A DNA stretch of 42,904 bases from Nitrospirota bacterium (GCA_016215115.1 JACRLN010000007.1:1-42904), one strand, 5' to 3'; shown: positions 23,761 to 33,686, counted from the first letter of the stretch. Notes: generated by a model from the sequence alone, not told the origin. Numbers and translations are program-made.

Positions 23761-24103
23761 GAAAATGTTTTGTATTAATCCTGAGTAAAACCCGGCACGA
23801 ATCATTCCTCACGATGAAATCATCAATACAGTTTCAGGTATACCAGGGTTCCAGCCATTTGGCAGATTGTAAAGATAATTTACAGTTTAATTGCCGTCGT
23901 GATATCTCATTTGTTGCACCGAAACTAATTGTAAATCCGCGGGGTTACCACCAATTTCAGTAGAATCAGTAAAATCGACATCAGGACTGAGAAGCACAAA
24001 TAGTATTTATAAAGACTTGCTTATTTTAAAGAGGATATTGAGTGTTTGCGTCTGCTGTTTGGTATTGATAAGCAAAAATTATAAATTAATTTAAATTTTT
24101 ATA
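23761..24103. other. Gene-poor stretch before adk
   Basis: No convincing gene or repeat is visible. A 49-codon open frame from ATG 23814 to TAG 23963 (MKSSIQFQVYQGSSHLADCK...) has no ribosome site and no recognised family, so it is not called. The DNA becomes very AT-rich toward the adk promoter. Confidence 0.5.
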
Positions 24104-24133
24104 TTGACTCTCATGTGATTTCTAAAATATTAT
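24104..24133 (+). promoter_or_regulatory. Probable sigma-70 promoter of adk-sat
   Basis: TTGACT at 24104-24109 and TATTAT at 24128-24133 are 18 bases apart, in an AT-rich tract about 125 bases before the adk start. It could drive adk and read through into sat. Confidence 0.55.
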
Positions 24134-24256
24134 ATTTACTCGTTATCTTTCTTCTAATAATTTTTACGGATTAAGACCCTTTAAATAAATATTCTTCGTA
24201 AATTTCTCCGAAGAAAGACAAATATTTTATCCTTCATTAAATAAAAGGAGATATAG

Positions 24257-24904
24257 ATGAGACTTGTATTGTTAGGAGCACCAGGCGCAGGCAAAGGCAC
24301 GCAGGCAAAAAAGCTTATTGAAAAGTATCGCATCCCGCAGATTTCTACCGGCGATATCCTCAGAAAAGCCGTGACAGACCGCACCCCCCTTGGGAAAGAA
24401 GCAAAATCTTATATGGACAAGGGCGAGCTTGTCCCGGATTCTGTAGTTATCGGGCTTGTCAAAGAAAGACTCGCAAAGGATGACTGCAAAGAAGGATTTA
24501 TTCTGGATGGATTTCCAAGAAACACTTCCCAGGCACAAACCCTTGACGGTGTGCTCGCTATGATGAATACGCCACTCACGGTGGCTCTCAGTGTTGATGT
24601 AGACAAGGACGATCTCATGAAAAGACTCACCGGCAGACGTACTTGCAGGGGTTGCCAGCAGATGTATAATGTTTATTTTTCAACACCAAAGAAGGACGGG
24701 ATATGCGATAAATGCGGCGGAGAACTTTTTCAAAGAGACGATGATAAGGAAGCAACTATAAAGAACAGGCTCGATGTATATGAGAAATCAACTGCGCCGC
24801 TGATAGATCATTACAAAAAGAAAGGCATTCTTAAATCTGTTATGGGTGTAGGAAGCATTGATGAAATATTTAATAAGGTTTGCGCTGTATTAGATAAAAA
24901 GTAA
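24257..24904 (+). CDS. adk: Adenylate kinase (zinc-type LID)
   Basis: The 215 residues form a long-type adenylate kinase. The P-loop GAPGAGKGTQA is at residues 7-17, ISTGDILRKA and LDGFPRN follow, and the LID has a four-Cys zinc site (CRGC, CDKC). It converts AMP and ATP to two ADP. Its place just ahead of sat and aprBA suggests recycling of the AMP released when APS is reduced. A strong AAAAGGAG site precedes the ATG. sat follows after 56 bases. Confidence 0.97.
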   Translation: MRLVLLGAPGAGKGTQAKKLIEKYRIPQISTGDILRKAVTDRTPLGKEAKSYMDKGELVPDSVVIGLVKERLAKDDCKEGFILDGFPRNTSQAQTLDGVLAMMNTPLTVALSVDVDKDDLMKRLTGRRTCRGCQQMYNVYFSTPKKDGICDKCGGELFQRDDDKEATIKNRLDVYEKSTAPLIDHYKKKGILKSVMGVGSIDEIFNKVCAVLDKK

Positions 24905-24960
24905 ACTGGTCAATCAGTAAATAACTTTTTGACTAAATAAAATAATAAACAGGAGGAAAA

Positions 24961-26175
24961 ATGGCACTTGTAAGTCCGCATGGAAAACAAAAGAAATTAA
25001 TGCCGCTGCTTTTAACAGGGCATGCATTGGAAGAGGAAAAGAAAAAGGCTAAAACCCTTACGCAGGTACGCATAGCTTCAAGGGAAGCGGGCGACCTGAT
25101 AATGATGGGAATAGGCGGCTTTACCCCGCTTACGGGGTTTATGGGATATGACGACTGGAAGGGCGTTTGTGATGTATTCAAGATGGCGGACGGCACTTTC
25201 TGGCCGATACCGGTAACTGTTTCTACATCAGAAGGACAGGCAAACAGCATTAAAAAGGGAGAGGAAATAGCGCTTGTAGATGAAGAGTCCGGTGAAATAA
25301 TGGCTACGATGAAGGTTGAAGACAAATACAAAATTGACAAAATGCATGAATGCAAGCAGGTATTTAAAACAACAGATATGGAGCATCCCGGAGTCGCTAA
25401 AGTGATGGCCCAGGAAGAAGTCAATCTCGCAGGTCCGGTGAAGGTTTTAAGCGAAGGCTCATTCCCGAGAGAATATGCCGGTGTTTACATGAGACCCGCA
25501 GAGACAAGAAGGATGTTTGAGGAAAAAGGCTGGAGCACGGTCGCATGTCTGCAGTTAAGAAATCCGATGCACAGATCCCATGAATATCTTGCAAAAATTG
25601 CTATAGAGACTTGTGACGGAGTGCTTATTCATCAGCTTCTCGGAAAGCTGAAAGCAGGCGATATACCGGCAGATGTCCGGGTCAGAGCGATCAACAAACT
25701 CACCGAGCTTTATTTTGTAAAAGACACCAGTATCCAAGCGGGTTATCCGCTCGATATGAGATATGCCGGACCGCGTGAAGCATTATTACACGCACTGTTC
25801 AGACAGAACTATGGGTGCAGTCACCAGATTATCGGCCGTGACCATGCGGGTGTTGGCGAATACTACGGGCCCTTTGATGCACAGAAGATCTTTGATGAGA
25901 TTCCTAAAGACGCTCTCGAAACAAAACCGCTCAAGATTGACTGGACCTTCTATTGCACTAAATGCGACGGCATGGCATCAATGAGGACCTGTTGTCACGG
26001 CAAGGAAGACAGGATGCTTCTCAGCGGAACAAAATTAAGAAAGATGCTTTCGGAGAATGAGCAGGTCCCGGATCACTTCAGCCGTCCGGAAGTTTTGGAG
26101 ATACTGAGGGAATACTACTCAGGCTTAACAGAAAAAGTTCAGATAAAAACTCATAAATATTCTGAAGGGGTATAA
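24961..26175 (+). CDS. sat: ATP sulfurylase (sulfate adenylyltransferase)
   Basis: The 404-residue homomeric type activates sulfate to APS and PPi. Motifs are [14 protein letters not shown] (the QxRNPxHxxHE signature, near residue 198) and [12 protein letters not shown] near 298. A CTKCDG...TCCHGK Cys cluster near residue 330 fits the zinc-containing dissimilatory form. There is no APS-kinase domain, which fits dissimilatory use. It lies between adk and aprBA. A family D palindrome fills part of the spacer behind it. Confidence 0.97.
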   Translation: MALVSPHGKQKKLMPLLLTGHALEEEKKKAKTLTQVRIASREAGDLIMMGIGGFTPLTGFMGYDDWKGVCDVFKMADGTFWPIPVTVSTSEGQANSIKKGEEIALVDEESGEIMATMKVEDKYKIDKMHECKQVFKTTDMEHPGVAKVMAQEEVNLAGPVKVLSEGSFPREYAGVYMRPAETRRMFEEKGWSTVACLQLRNPMHRSHEYLAKIAIETCDGVLIHQLLGKLKAGDIPADVRVRAINKLTELYFVKDTSIQAGYPLDMRYAGPREALLHALFRQNYGCSHQIIGRDHAGVGEYYGPFDAQKIFDEIPKDALETKPLKIDWTFYCTKCDGMASMRTCCHGKEDRMLLSGTKLRKMLSENEQVPDHFSRPEVLEILREYYSGLTEKVQIKTHKYSEGV

Positions 26176-26183
26176 TCGATTTC

Positions 26184-26212
26184 GTAGGGGCGGGTTTGAA
26201 ACCCGCCCCTAC
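26184..26212. repeat. Family D perfect palindrome in the sat-aprB spacer
   Basis: GTAGGGGCGGGTTT and GAAACCCGCCCCTAC form a perfect 14-base inverted repeat with one central base. A closely similar copy is embedded in the Mut7-C gene. It could form a strong mRNA hairpin between sat and aprB. Confidence 0.9.
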
Positions 26213-26308
26213 TCTAAGAATGAGAGGGGGTGAAGACTTACAGGAACAAAAAATGGGGCTTTAAGTATTAAAGCCATTTCTTAAATTAATTTTAAAAGGA
26301 GGTTTAAA

Positions 26309-26728
26309 ATGCCAAGTTTTGTAATCACAGAAAAATGTGACGGTTGTAAAGCACAAGATAAGACAGCATGTCAGTACATCTGCCCTAATGACCTCATGGC
26401 CCTTAACAGGGATCTCATGAAGGCCTACAATCAGGAGCCTGACCAGTGCTGGGAGTGCTACAACTGTGTAAAGATTTGCCCTCAGCAGGCAATTGAAGTA
26501 AGGGGTTATCAGGATTTTAACCCGATTGGAGCCAATGTTATTCCGCTGAGAGGAACAGACTCCATCATGTGGACAGTAAAATTCAGAAACGGAATACTGA
26601 AGAGATTCAAATTCCCCATCAGGACCACAACTGAAGGGTCTATTGATCCTTATACAGGCAAACCGGAAGCTGATTTCTCAAAAATAAAATCAATTGGCTT
26701 TTTCAATTACGAAGCCAGGAAAGAATAA
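26309..26728 (+). CDS. aprB: Adenylylsulfate reductase subunit beta
   Basis: The 139-residue iron-sulfur protein has CDGCKAQDKTACQYICPND and CWECYNCVKICPQ, binding two [4Fe-4S] clusters in a ferredoxin fold. A C-terminal tail (GFFNYEARKE) wraps the alpha subunit. It passes electrons to the FAD of AprA for reduction of APS to sulfite and AMP. An AAAAGGAGG site precedes the ATG, and aprA follows after 17 bases. Confidence 0.97.
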   Translation: MPSFVITEKCDGCKAQDKTACQYICPNDLMALNRDLMKAYNQEPDQCWECYNCVKICPQQAIEVRGYQDFNPIGANVIPLRGTDSIMWTVKFRNGILKRFKFPIRTTTEGSIDPYTGKPEADFSKIKSIGFFNYEARKE

Positions 26729-26745
26729 ATAAAGGAGGGATAACA

Positions 26746-28752
26746 ATGGAAAAAGAAACTTGTACTTTTTCGTACTGTACAAAGCCAGAAATTGTTGAAG
26801 TTGAAACAGACCTTCTCCTTATCGGCGGCGGTATGGCCTGCTGCGGCGCTGCGTATGAAGCAGCCAGATGGGCTACACCGAAAGGCATGAAGGTTACAAT
26901 GGTTGACAAGGCTGCAACAGACAGAAGCGGCGCAGTCGCGATGGGCCTGTCTGCTATCAATACATATATTGGTGAGAATAAAGTTGAAGATTATGTAAGG
27001 TACGTAAGAGGAGACCTGATGGGCATAATAAGGGAAGACCTTGTTTATGACCTTGGAAGACACGTTGATGACAGCGTTCATCTTTTCGAGGAATGGGGTC
27101 TCCCGGTCTGGAAGAAAGGTGACGATGGTTTTTCATTAGACGGCTTCCAGGCAAAGGAAGAAGGAAAGAAATCATTAAAAGACGGCGGCGCACCAGTCAG
27201 ATCCGGTAAATGGCAGATCATGATAAATGGCGAGTCGTACAAGGCGATCGTGGCAGAGGCTGCAAAGAAAGCCCTTGAATACAACAGAAACGCAACCGGC
27301 GGCGCGCAGAACCATTTCGAGAGAGTTTTTATTGTAAGGCTTCTGAGAGACGCCAATGATCCCAAGAGGATTGCAGCAGCAGCAGGTTTCAGCGTCAGAG
27401 AAAACAAGATGTACATCTTTAAAGCCAAGGCAATGGTATTGGCTGCCGGTGGAGCTGTGAATTGCTTCAGACCGAGATCAACAAAAGAAGGACAGGGAAG
27501 GGCCTGGTATCCAATATGGAACTCAGGTTCAGGTTACGCCCTCGGCATGCAGGCCGGCGCTGAGCTGACCCTGATGGAAAACAGATTCGTGCCCGCAAGA
27601 TTTAAAGACGGATACGGACCTGTCGGAGCATGGTTCCTGTTCTTTAAGGCAAAGGCAACCAACAGCCTTGGTGAAGACTATTGCGAAAATCCGGAATACC
27701 TTGCAGAAGCAAAGGCAAAATACGGCGCTTATGTTGACAAGATGGGAACAGCCATCAGAAACCACTTGATGATGAAGGATATGAAGGCCGGCAAAGGCCC
27801 CATCATCATGAGAACCCATGAAGCAATGGATGCCATCAACAAGACATTCATTGAAAAACTCGGCGAAAAAGAAGGCAAGAAGAAGGTTAAACACCTCGAA
27901 GCCGAGGCTTGGGAAGACTTCCTCGACATGTGTATCGGACAGGCGGGACTCTGGGCCTCAAAGAATATTGAGCCCGATAAAGAGCCTTCCGAAATTATGC
28001 CGACAGAACCGTACATACTCGGTTCACACGCAGGCTGCGCAGGCTTCTGGTGCAGCGGCCCCGGCGATATACCGGGCACACCGGCAGACTGGAACCTGGG
28101 GTACAACAGGATGTCCACAGTACCGGGCCTCTTTATGGCAGGCGACATCTGCGGAGCATCCGGCCACAAATTCTCTTCAGGTTCTCATGCTGAAGGAAGA
28201 ATTGCAGCAAAGGCTGCAATGGCTTTTATACTCGACAATCCCAATTACAAGCCTCAGGCCAGAAAGACTGCTGATGAGGTAGCGGCAGAGCTTTATTTGC
28301 CATATGAGGTTTATGAGAAAAATAAGACCTATTCAACGGATCCTGAGATAAATCCGTTCTACATCAAACCGAACCTGCTCCAGACAAGACTGCAGAAGAT
28401 CGCAGACGAGTACATCGGCGGTATTTCAACATGGTACATGACGTCTAAGACCATGCTTGATGAAGGCTTGAAACAGCTAAAACTGTTGAAAGAAGACTCC
28501 GCAAAGATGGCAGCAAGCAATCTACATGAGCTTATGAGATGCTGGGAGAACTACCACAGGATACTCTCACTTGAGGCACATGCGCGCCACATACTTTACA
28601 GAGAAGAGAGCAGATACCCTGGTTACTACTACAGAGGCGACCACGACTTTATTGATGATAAGAACTGGAAGCTCTTCACCTGCTCTACGTACAACATGGA
28701 AACCGGCGAGTTCGCAATGTCCAAGAGGGATTACAAACAGATTATCAGCTAA
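26746..28752 (+). CDS. aprA: Adenylylsulfate reductase subunit alpha
   Basis: The 668 residues match AprA. The FAD-binding start is ETDLLLIGGGMACCGAAYEAA (residues ~17-37), with DRSGAVAMGLSAINTY following. The core has NRFVPARFKDGYGPVGAW, and the C-terminal region has GDICGASGHKFSSGSHAEGR. It is a cytoplasmic flavoprotein of the fumarate reductase type that reduces APS. It forms a heterodimer with AprB and receives electrons from QmoABC, encoded next. A strong hairpin follows the stop. Confidence 0.98.
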   Translation: MEKETCTFSYCTKPEIVEVETDLLLIGGGMACCGAAYEAARWATPKGMKVTMVDKAATDRSGAVAMGLSAINTYIGENKVEDYVRYVRGDLMGIIREDLVYDLGRHVDDSVHLFEEWGLPVWKKGDDGFSLDGFQAKEEGKKSLKDGGAPVRSGKWQIMINGESYKAIVAEAAKKALEYNRNATGGAQNHFERVFIVRLLRDANDPKRIAAAAGFSVRENKMYIFKAKAMVLAAGGAVNCFRPRSTKEGQGRAWYPIWNSGSGYALGMQAGAELTLMENRFVPARFKDGYGPVGAWFLFFKAKATNSLGEDYCENPEYLAEAKAKYGAYVDKMGTAIRNHLMMKDMKAGKGPIIMRTHEAMDAINKTFIEKLGEKEGKKKVKHLEAEAWEDFLDMCIGQAGLWASKNIEPDKEPSEIMPTEPYILGSHAGCAGFWCSGPGDIPGTPADWNLGYNRMSTVPGLFMAGDICGASGHKFSSGSHAEGRIAAKAAMAFILDNPNYKPQARKTADEVAAELYLPYEVYEKNKTYSTDPEINPFYIKPNLLQTRLQKIADEYIGGISTWYMTSKTMLDEGLKQLKLLKEDSAKMAASNLHELMRCWENYHRILSLEAHARHILYREESRYPGYYYRGDHDFIDDKNWKLFTCSTYNMETGEFAMSKRDYKQIIS

Positions 28753-28774
28753 ACTGGCAGATCTCAAATAATAT

Positions 28775-28803
28775 TCTCCGGGCGCTTACACAGCGCCCGG
28801 AGA
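28775..28803 (+). terminator. Strong GC hairpin behind aprA
   Basis: TCTCCGGGCGC pairs with GCGCCCGGAGA (11 pairs, loop TTACACA). Only GTTATTT follows, so termination may be partial. The hairpin may instead protect the aprBA mRNA end, letting aprBA be more abundant than qmo. Confidence 0.6.
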
Positions 28804-28930
28804 GTTATTTAAGTTATCAAGTCATTAGAATTATTAATGAAATACCCCGAAGAAAAATATTGTCAGACGTTACTGGTTTGTAGTAAAGTATATCCCGCTT
28901 AACTCTGGACTTGATAATTTAAATAACTCT
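28801..28930. mobile_element. MITE-like element with 23-base inverted ends
   Basis: The left arm at 28801-28823 begins AGAGTTATTTAAGTTATC. The right arm at 28908-28930 is its reverse complement with one mismatch (22 of 23). The 84-base centre has no gene. No target duplication is evident, and no partner transposase is in the window. It fills almost the whole aprA-qmoA gap and ends 19 bases before qmoA. A large regulatory hairpin is an alternative explanation. Confidence 0.55.
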
Positions 28931-28949
28931 GTTGAAATGGAGGATTAAG

Positions 28950-30212
28950 ATGTCAGAGCAACAAAAGACAGTTTTAGTAGTCGGAGGTGGTTTTAGCGGA
29001 CTTACAGCAGCAGTTGAAACCGCTGAGGCCGGCTTTAACGTAGTTATCATAGAAAAGACGCCGTTTTTAGGCGGCAGGGTAACACAGCTTAATAAATATT
29101 TCCCGAAATTGTGTCCGCCGAACTGCGGACTCGAGATAAATTTCAAAAGGATTAAGAATAGCGGCGATATCTCTTTCTATACTCTTGCAGAGGTTGAGAA
29201 GATATCAGGGCAGGAAGGCAACTACGATGTCACGATAAAACAGAACCCCAGGTTCGTAAATGACAAATGCGTTGGATGCAATGCCTGTAACGAGGCATGC
29301 CCTGTTGAGATGCCGAATGAATTCAACTTCGGTCTGGATAAGACAAAGGCTGCATATATTACACACAACCAGGCCTTCCCGTTTAAATATGTCCTCGACA
29401 GCAAAAACTGTAAAGGCAAGTCATGTGCAAAATGCGTTGAGGCATGCAAGTACGATGCGATCAATCTTGACATGAAGCCGGAAGCAGTCAATCTCAAGGT
29501 TGGAGCAATTGTGTTTGCAACAGGGTGGGATTTGTATGACGTAACAAAATTGGACCTCCTTGGCGGCGGGAAGATTAAAAATGTAATTACAAACATGCAG
29601 ATGGAAAGGCTTGCGTCTCCTAATGGGCCCACATCAGGTAAAATTCTCAGGCCTTCCGATAATAAGGAAGTCAATAACATAGCCTTCGTCCAATGTGCCG
29701 GGAGCAGGGATGAAAACCACCTTCCTTACTGTTCTTACATCTGCTGCATGGCTTCTTTAAAACAGGCTACATATTTAAGAGAGCAGTACCCCGATTCAAA
29801 AGTGCAGATCTTTTATATAGACATCAGGACCCCCGGGCGATATGAGCAGTTTTACTGGAAGGTGAAGGAGGACCCGAACGTAACGCTTACTAAAGGCAAG
29901 GTTGCAAAGGTTGAAGAAGATCCAGCCACAGGCGATGTCCTTTTGACGGTAGAGGATGTGCTTTTAGGTAAAAAGATTACAGCTAAATTCGATATGGTGG
30001 TGCTTGCAGCCGGCATGGTTCCTTCAACAAGGACTTCAAAGATACCCACCGATATTTCGTACACAAATGATGGTTTTGTCGTGCCCGCTTCCTTAAAGAA
30101 GGGCATGTTTGCTGTTGGGACCCTAAAGAGTCCTGTTGATGTTTCACGGTCCGTCCAGGATGCAACAGGAGTAGCAATAAAAAGTATTCAGAGCGTTAGG
30201 AGGTCTATATAG
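28950..30212 (+). CDS. qmoA: Quinone-interacting oxidoreductase subunit A
   Basis: From ATG 28950, behind GGAGGA, the protein has 420 residues. The N-terminal FAD fold is VLVVGGGFSGLTAAVETAE. A [4Fe-4S] segment (CVGCNACNEACP, then CKGKSCAKCVEACKYDA) lies at residues ~107-172. The middle part carries the HdrA-like FVQCAGSRDENHLPYCSYICC. QmoA with QmoB forms the soluble part of the Qmo complex that gives electrons to AprBA. It is directly followed by qmoB with no spacer. Confidence 0.95.
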   Translation: MSEQQKTVLVVGGGFSGLTAAVETAEAGFNVVIIEKTPFLGGRVTQLNKYFPKLCPPNCGLEINFKRIKNSGDISFYTLAEVEKISGQEGNYDVTIKQNPRFVNDKCVGCNACNEACPVEMPNEFNFGLDKTKAAYITHNQAFPFKYVLDSKNCKGKSCAKCVEACKYDAINLDMKPEAVNLKVGAIVFATGWDLYDVTKLDLLGGGKIKNVITNMQMERLASPNGPTSGKILRPSDNKEVNNIAFVQCAGSRDENHLPYCSYICCMASLKQATYLREQYPDSKVQIFYIDIRTPGRYEQFYWKVKEDPNVTLTKGKVAKVEEDPATGDVLLTVEDVLLGKKITAKFDMVVLAAGMVPSTRTSKIPTDISYTNDGFVVPASLKKGMFAVGTLKSPVDVSRSVQDATGVAIKSIQSVRRSI

Positions 30213-32438
30213 ATGGAAAAGAAATTCGGGGTATATATCTGCACAGGATGCGGCATCGGAGAGACCGTTAATATAGAGAAACTGAAAAAGAAATCTGCAC
30301 GCGTCTCGAAAATAGAGGCAGACAATATCAGGGTACACCAGATCTTATGCAGTCCTGAAGGACTGGAAGTTATAAAGAATGATATAAAGGAAGGCGTAAA
30401 TACAATTATCATCGGCGCATGCTCCCCGCGCGTAAAATTTGAGGAATTTGATTTCCCCGGCGCAATTGTAGAGAGAGTCAACCTGAGGGAGTTCGTTGCC
30501 TGGACCCAGGAGCCGATGACCGACGACACGCAGAGTCTTGCAGATGATTATATGATGATGGGGATAATCAAGACCCAGAAAGGCAGTCTGCCTGAGCCTA
30601 ACATACTTCAGGATTTGAGCAATACAATACTTGTTATCGGCGGCGGGATGGCTGGGCTGTCCGCATCTCTTGAAGCTGCTAAAGCGGGCTATCAGGTGGT
30701 ACTTGTTGAAAAAGAGGCAGAGCTCGGCGGCATGGCGGCAAAGCTTTACAAAGAGACCCCGAGACAGTACCCATATGACCAATTAGAAGAGCCGAGGATT
30801 TTTAACATAATTAAAGAAGTTGAATCTAATCCGAATATAAAGGTTTTAAAATCTTCAATGATAGAGAAGACAGATGGACAGCCCGGTCTTCTTGATGTGA
30901 CCATCAGGAACAACGGCAATAGTGAAACAATGAGGGTCGGCGCAGTCATTATGGCAGCAGGGTGGAAACCTTACGATGCCTCAAAGCTTGGACATCTGGG
31001 ATATGGCAAACCAAATGTTATTACCAGCGTTCAGATGGAAGAGATGGCAAAGAAGGGAAAGATAACCCGTCCGTCCGACGGCAAAGAGGCAAAGAAAGTC
31101 GCCTTTATCCAGTGCGCGGGATCAAGGGATTCGAACCACCTTCCGTACTGTTCATCATTCTGCTGCGGTACCTCGCTCAAGCAGGCAAAATATGTAAGAG
31201 AGAAAAACGAAGATGCGATAGCGATGATCTTCTATAAAGATATCAGGACCCCGGGGCAGACAGAACTTTTCTACAAGAACATGCAGAACGACGCTGGTGT
31301 ATTATTGACAAAGGCTGAAGTAACAGGAGTCAATGACGCAGGAAACGACAACCTTTACATTGAGGCAGAGAATACACTCCTTGGAGAAAAGATAAAAGTT
31401 GAGGCAGACCTTGTGGTTCTGGCTACAGGTATAGTGCCTGCGACGCGCGCTTCACAGGAGTATCTTGACGGACTTACAGAAGCGCAGAAGAAAGGCGACG
31501 ATGCAAAGAAGGCATACATAGAATCAACACCGAAACCGGAGTTTATTTTAAATCTTACATACAGGCAGGGTCCCGAACTCCCATCGCTTGAAGGCGCATA
31601 TGGTTTTGCGGATTCAAACTTCATCTGCTTCCAGTACGAGACAAGAAGGACCGGCATTTATGCCGCGGGCTGTGTAAGACAGCCCATGACTATGTCCGAT
31701 GCTGCAGAAGATGCTGCAGGCGCAGCGCTGAAGGCAATCCAGTGCGTTGAACATGTTGCAAAAGGCATAGCGGTTCACCCGAGGGCCTGGGACGCGACAT
31801 TCCCTGATCCCCTGATGATTAAGTGCACTTCCTGTAAGAGATGTACAGAGGAATGCCCTTTTGGAGCAATAGATGAAGATGAAAAAGGCACCCCGTTTTA
31901 CAGGATTAACCGTTGCCGCAGATGTGGTACATGTATGGGTGCATGCCCTGAAAGGATCGTGTCCTTCAAGGATTTCAGCGTGGATATTGTCGGCTCCATG
32001 ATAAAGTCCATTGAATCGGAAGAGGATGAATTCAGGATAATAGTGCTCGCCTGTGAAAATGACGCGTATCCGGCAATAGACAGCGCAGCTATCAAACGCC
32101 AGAGATTGAATCCGAAGGCAAGGATTATCCCGGTCAGGTGTCTTGGTTCAACCAATCTGGTCTGGGTTACCGATGCATTTTCAAAGGGAATCGACGGTCT
32201 GATGCTGCTTGGATGCAAGTATGGTGAAAATTACCAGTGTCACTTTGTAAAGGGCAGTGAACTTGCAAACTACCGCTTCAGCAAGGTTAAGGAAACACTC
32301 GACAAGCTCCAGCTTGAATCCGAGAGATGCCAGCTTGTACAGGTCGCAATATCAGAGTATGACCAGATTCCAAAGATGATCAATGACTTTGTTGAGAGGG
32401 TAGAAGAAATAGGACCGAACCCGTTTAAAGGAATGTAA
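30213..32438 (+). CDS. qmoB: Quinone-interacting oxidoreductase subunit B
   Basis: The 741 residues match QmoB. An N-terminal HdrA-like part (YICTGCGIGETVN) is followed by an FAD fold (ILVIGGGMAGLSASLEAAKAG, residue ~138). Two ferredoxin clusters follow (CTSCKRCTEECP and CRRCGTCMGACP, residues ~537-575). A C-terminal MvhD-like domain follows (IPVRCLGSTN, LLGCKYGENYQC). The ATG directly follows the qmoA stop, with AGGAGG inside the qmoA end, so translation is coupled. The FAD and MvhD parts have suggested electron confurcation in this family. Confidence 0.95.
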   Translation: MEKKFGVYICTGCGIGETVNIEKLKKKSARVSKIEADNIRVHQILCSPEGLEVIKNDIKEGVNTIIIGACSPRVKFEEFDFPGAIVERVNLREFVAWTQEPMTDDTQSLADDYMMMGIIKTQKGSLPEPNILQDLSNTILVIGGGMAGLSASLEAAKAGYQVVLVEKEAELGGMAAKLYKETPRQYPYDQLEEPRIFNIIKEVESNPNIKVLKSSMIEKTDGQPGLLDVTIRNNGNSETMRVGAVIMAAGWKPYDASKLGHLGYGKPNVITSVQMEEMAKKGKITRPSDGKEAKKVAFIQCAGSRDSNHLPYCSSFCCGTSLKQAKYVREKNEDAIAMIFYKDIRTPGQTELFYKNMQNDAGVLLTKAEVTGVNDAGNDNLYIEAENTLLGEKIKVEADLVVLATGIVPATRASQEYLDGLTEAQKKGDDAKKAYIESTPKPEFILNLTYRQGPELPSLEGAYGFADSNFICFQYETRRTGIYAAGCVRQPMTMSDAAEDAAGAALKAIQCVEHVAKGIAVHPRAWDATFPDPLMIKCTSCKRCTEECPFGAIDEDEKGTPFYRINRCRRCGTCMGACPERIVSFKDFSVDIVGSMIKSIESEEDEFRIIVLACENDAYPAIDSAAIKRQRLNPKARIIPVRCLGSTNLVWVTDAFSKGIDGLMLLGCKYGENYQCHFVKGSELANYRFSKVKETLDKLQLESERCQLVQVAISEYDQIPKMINDFVERVEEIGPNPFKGM

Positions 32439-32439
32439 A

Positions 32440-32517
32440 AAGCGCGGAAGCACGAAAGCGTGGAAGCGCGGAAGTTAAAAACTTCCGAACTTTCGAGCTT
32501 ACGAACTTCCTTACTTG
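32440..32517. repeat. Family B inverted tract between qmoB and qmoC
   Basis: GCGCGGAAGCACGAAAGCG and TGGAAGCGCGGAAG are followed by ACTTCCGAACTTTCGAGC and ACGAACTTCCTTACTTG, a long imperfect hairpin. It abuts the qmoB stop codon (TAAAAAGCGCGG). Confidence 0.7.
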
Positions 32518-32533
32518 TTAATAGGAGGAATAG

Positions 32534-33652
32534 ATGGCAGAAGCAACAGTAATAAAACCTGATCTGGATTTTGTAAAAGGGGTTATCGAGGGAGGAGGGG
32601 ATTCTCTCAAGAAGTGTTACCAGTGTGCTACCTGCACGGTTGTCTGTAATGTAACTCCTGAGGACCATCCATTTCCAAGAAAAGAGATGGTCTGGGCGCA
32701 ATGGGGTCTAAAGGAAAAATTTGCCGGCAATCCTGATGTATGGCTCTGTCATCAATGCAATGACTGCACGGCGCATTGTCCCAGAGGAGCAAAGCCAGGT
32801 GAAGTTTTAGGCGCTATCAGGAAACAAACAATCAAACAGTACTCATCACCGTCTTTTCTGGCAAATCTTGTAAGCAGCAAGGGTCTTGTCTGGCTTGTCT
32901 TCCTGATCCCTGCCCTGCTTCTCGGGGCCATACTTTCAGTTGACGGTACTTTTATACCAAATGAAGAAGAGATAAAGTTTTCATACTTTGCCCCTACACT
33001 TACTATACAGGCCGTTTTTGTCCCTGCCCTGACATTTGGTCTTCTTGTAGGTGTTCTGGGCCTTATGAAATTCTGGGCTGATATGAAGAAGGCAGCCGGA
33101 GTCACTTCAGGGGACCTGGGCGGAAGCATTTCAGCAACAGCAAAAGAGATCTTAAGCCATGTCAAATTCAAAAGCTGCGGGGTGAGTGCGGACAGGTTTA
33201 CCTCGCACTTCCTGGTATTTTACAGCTTTGTCATGCTCGGCATTGCCACCGCTTTGGGAGTTCTCTATATTGACATTATGCATATGGAGTCGCCGTTCAG
33301 ATTCGGCTATGGCACTCCTGTAAAAATCTTTGGACTGATTGGCGCCATCGGACTTCTTGCAGGCGTTTTTCTTATGATCAGCAACAGATTTAAAAATGCT
33401 GAAAAAGTCGGCATCGGAAGCTATTTTGACTGGCTCCTGATAACAATTGTCGGAGTTATTATGGCGTCGGGTATCCTGTCCTGGGTGATGAGGGTTGCGG
33501 GCATTGCAGGTGTCGCTTACACGGTCTATTTTATCCATCTTGTTTTCGTGCTCTCTCTATTTCTTTATCTTCCTTATTCCAAACTTGCGCATATGTTTTA
33601 CAGATCGGCAGCGATATGTTTTTTGAAATATTCAGGAAGAGAGAAGAAATAA
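32534..33652 (+). CDS. qmoC: Quinone-interacting membrane subunit C
   Basis: The 372 residues match QmoC. The N-terminal HdrC-like part has two [4Fe-4S] motifs (CYQCATCTVVCNV and CHQCNDCTAHCPRG, residues ~23-88). The C-terminal part has about six membrane helices and resembles HdrE/NarI cytochrome b. It anchors Qmo in the membrane and oxidises menaquinol. The spacer from qmoB holds a family B repeat, but an AATAGGAGG site is kept before the ATG. Confidence 0.95.
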   Translation: MAEATVIKPDLDFVKGVIEGGGDSLKKCYQCATCTVVCNVTPEDHPFPRKEMVWAQWGLKEKFAGNPDVWLCHQCNDCTAHCPRGAKPGEVLGAIRKQTIKQYSSPSFLANLVSSKGLVWLVFLIPALLLGAILSVDGTFIPNEEEIKFSYFAPTLTIQAVFVPALTFGLLVGVLGLMKFWADMKKAAGVTSGDLGGSISATAKEILSHVKFKSCGVSADRFTSHFLVFYSFVMLGIATALGVLYIDIMHMESPFRFGYGTPVKIFGLIGAIGLLAGVFLMISNRFKNAEKVGIGSYFDWLLITIVGVIMASGILSWVMRVAGIAGVAYTVYFIHLVFVLSLFLYLPYSKLAHMFYRSAAICFLKYSGREKK

Positions 33653-33663
33653 GGTGATGTATT

Positions 33664-33686
33664 TTCCCCTCTTGATAGAGGGGAAG
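33664..33686. repeat. Family G palindrome
   Basis: TCCCCTCTTGATAGAGGGGA is the reverse complement of the CCCCTCTATCAAGAGGGG copy at 13523. It lies between qmoC and hppA. Confidence 0.7.

Noticed and set aside
23814-23963. 49-codon open frame before adk
   Set aside because: No Shine-Dalgarno, no recognised family, and it sits in a decayed-looking AT-rich spacer. Mentioned in the stretch description only.
28950-28952. Upstream start for qmoA at 28932
   Set aside because: The GGAGGA site lies between the two candidates and fits only ATG 28950, and QmoA proteins begin near this point.
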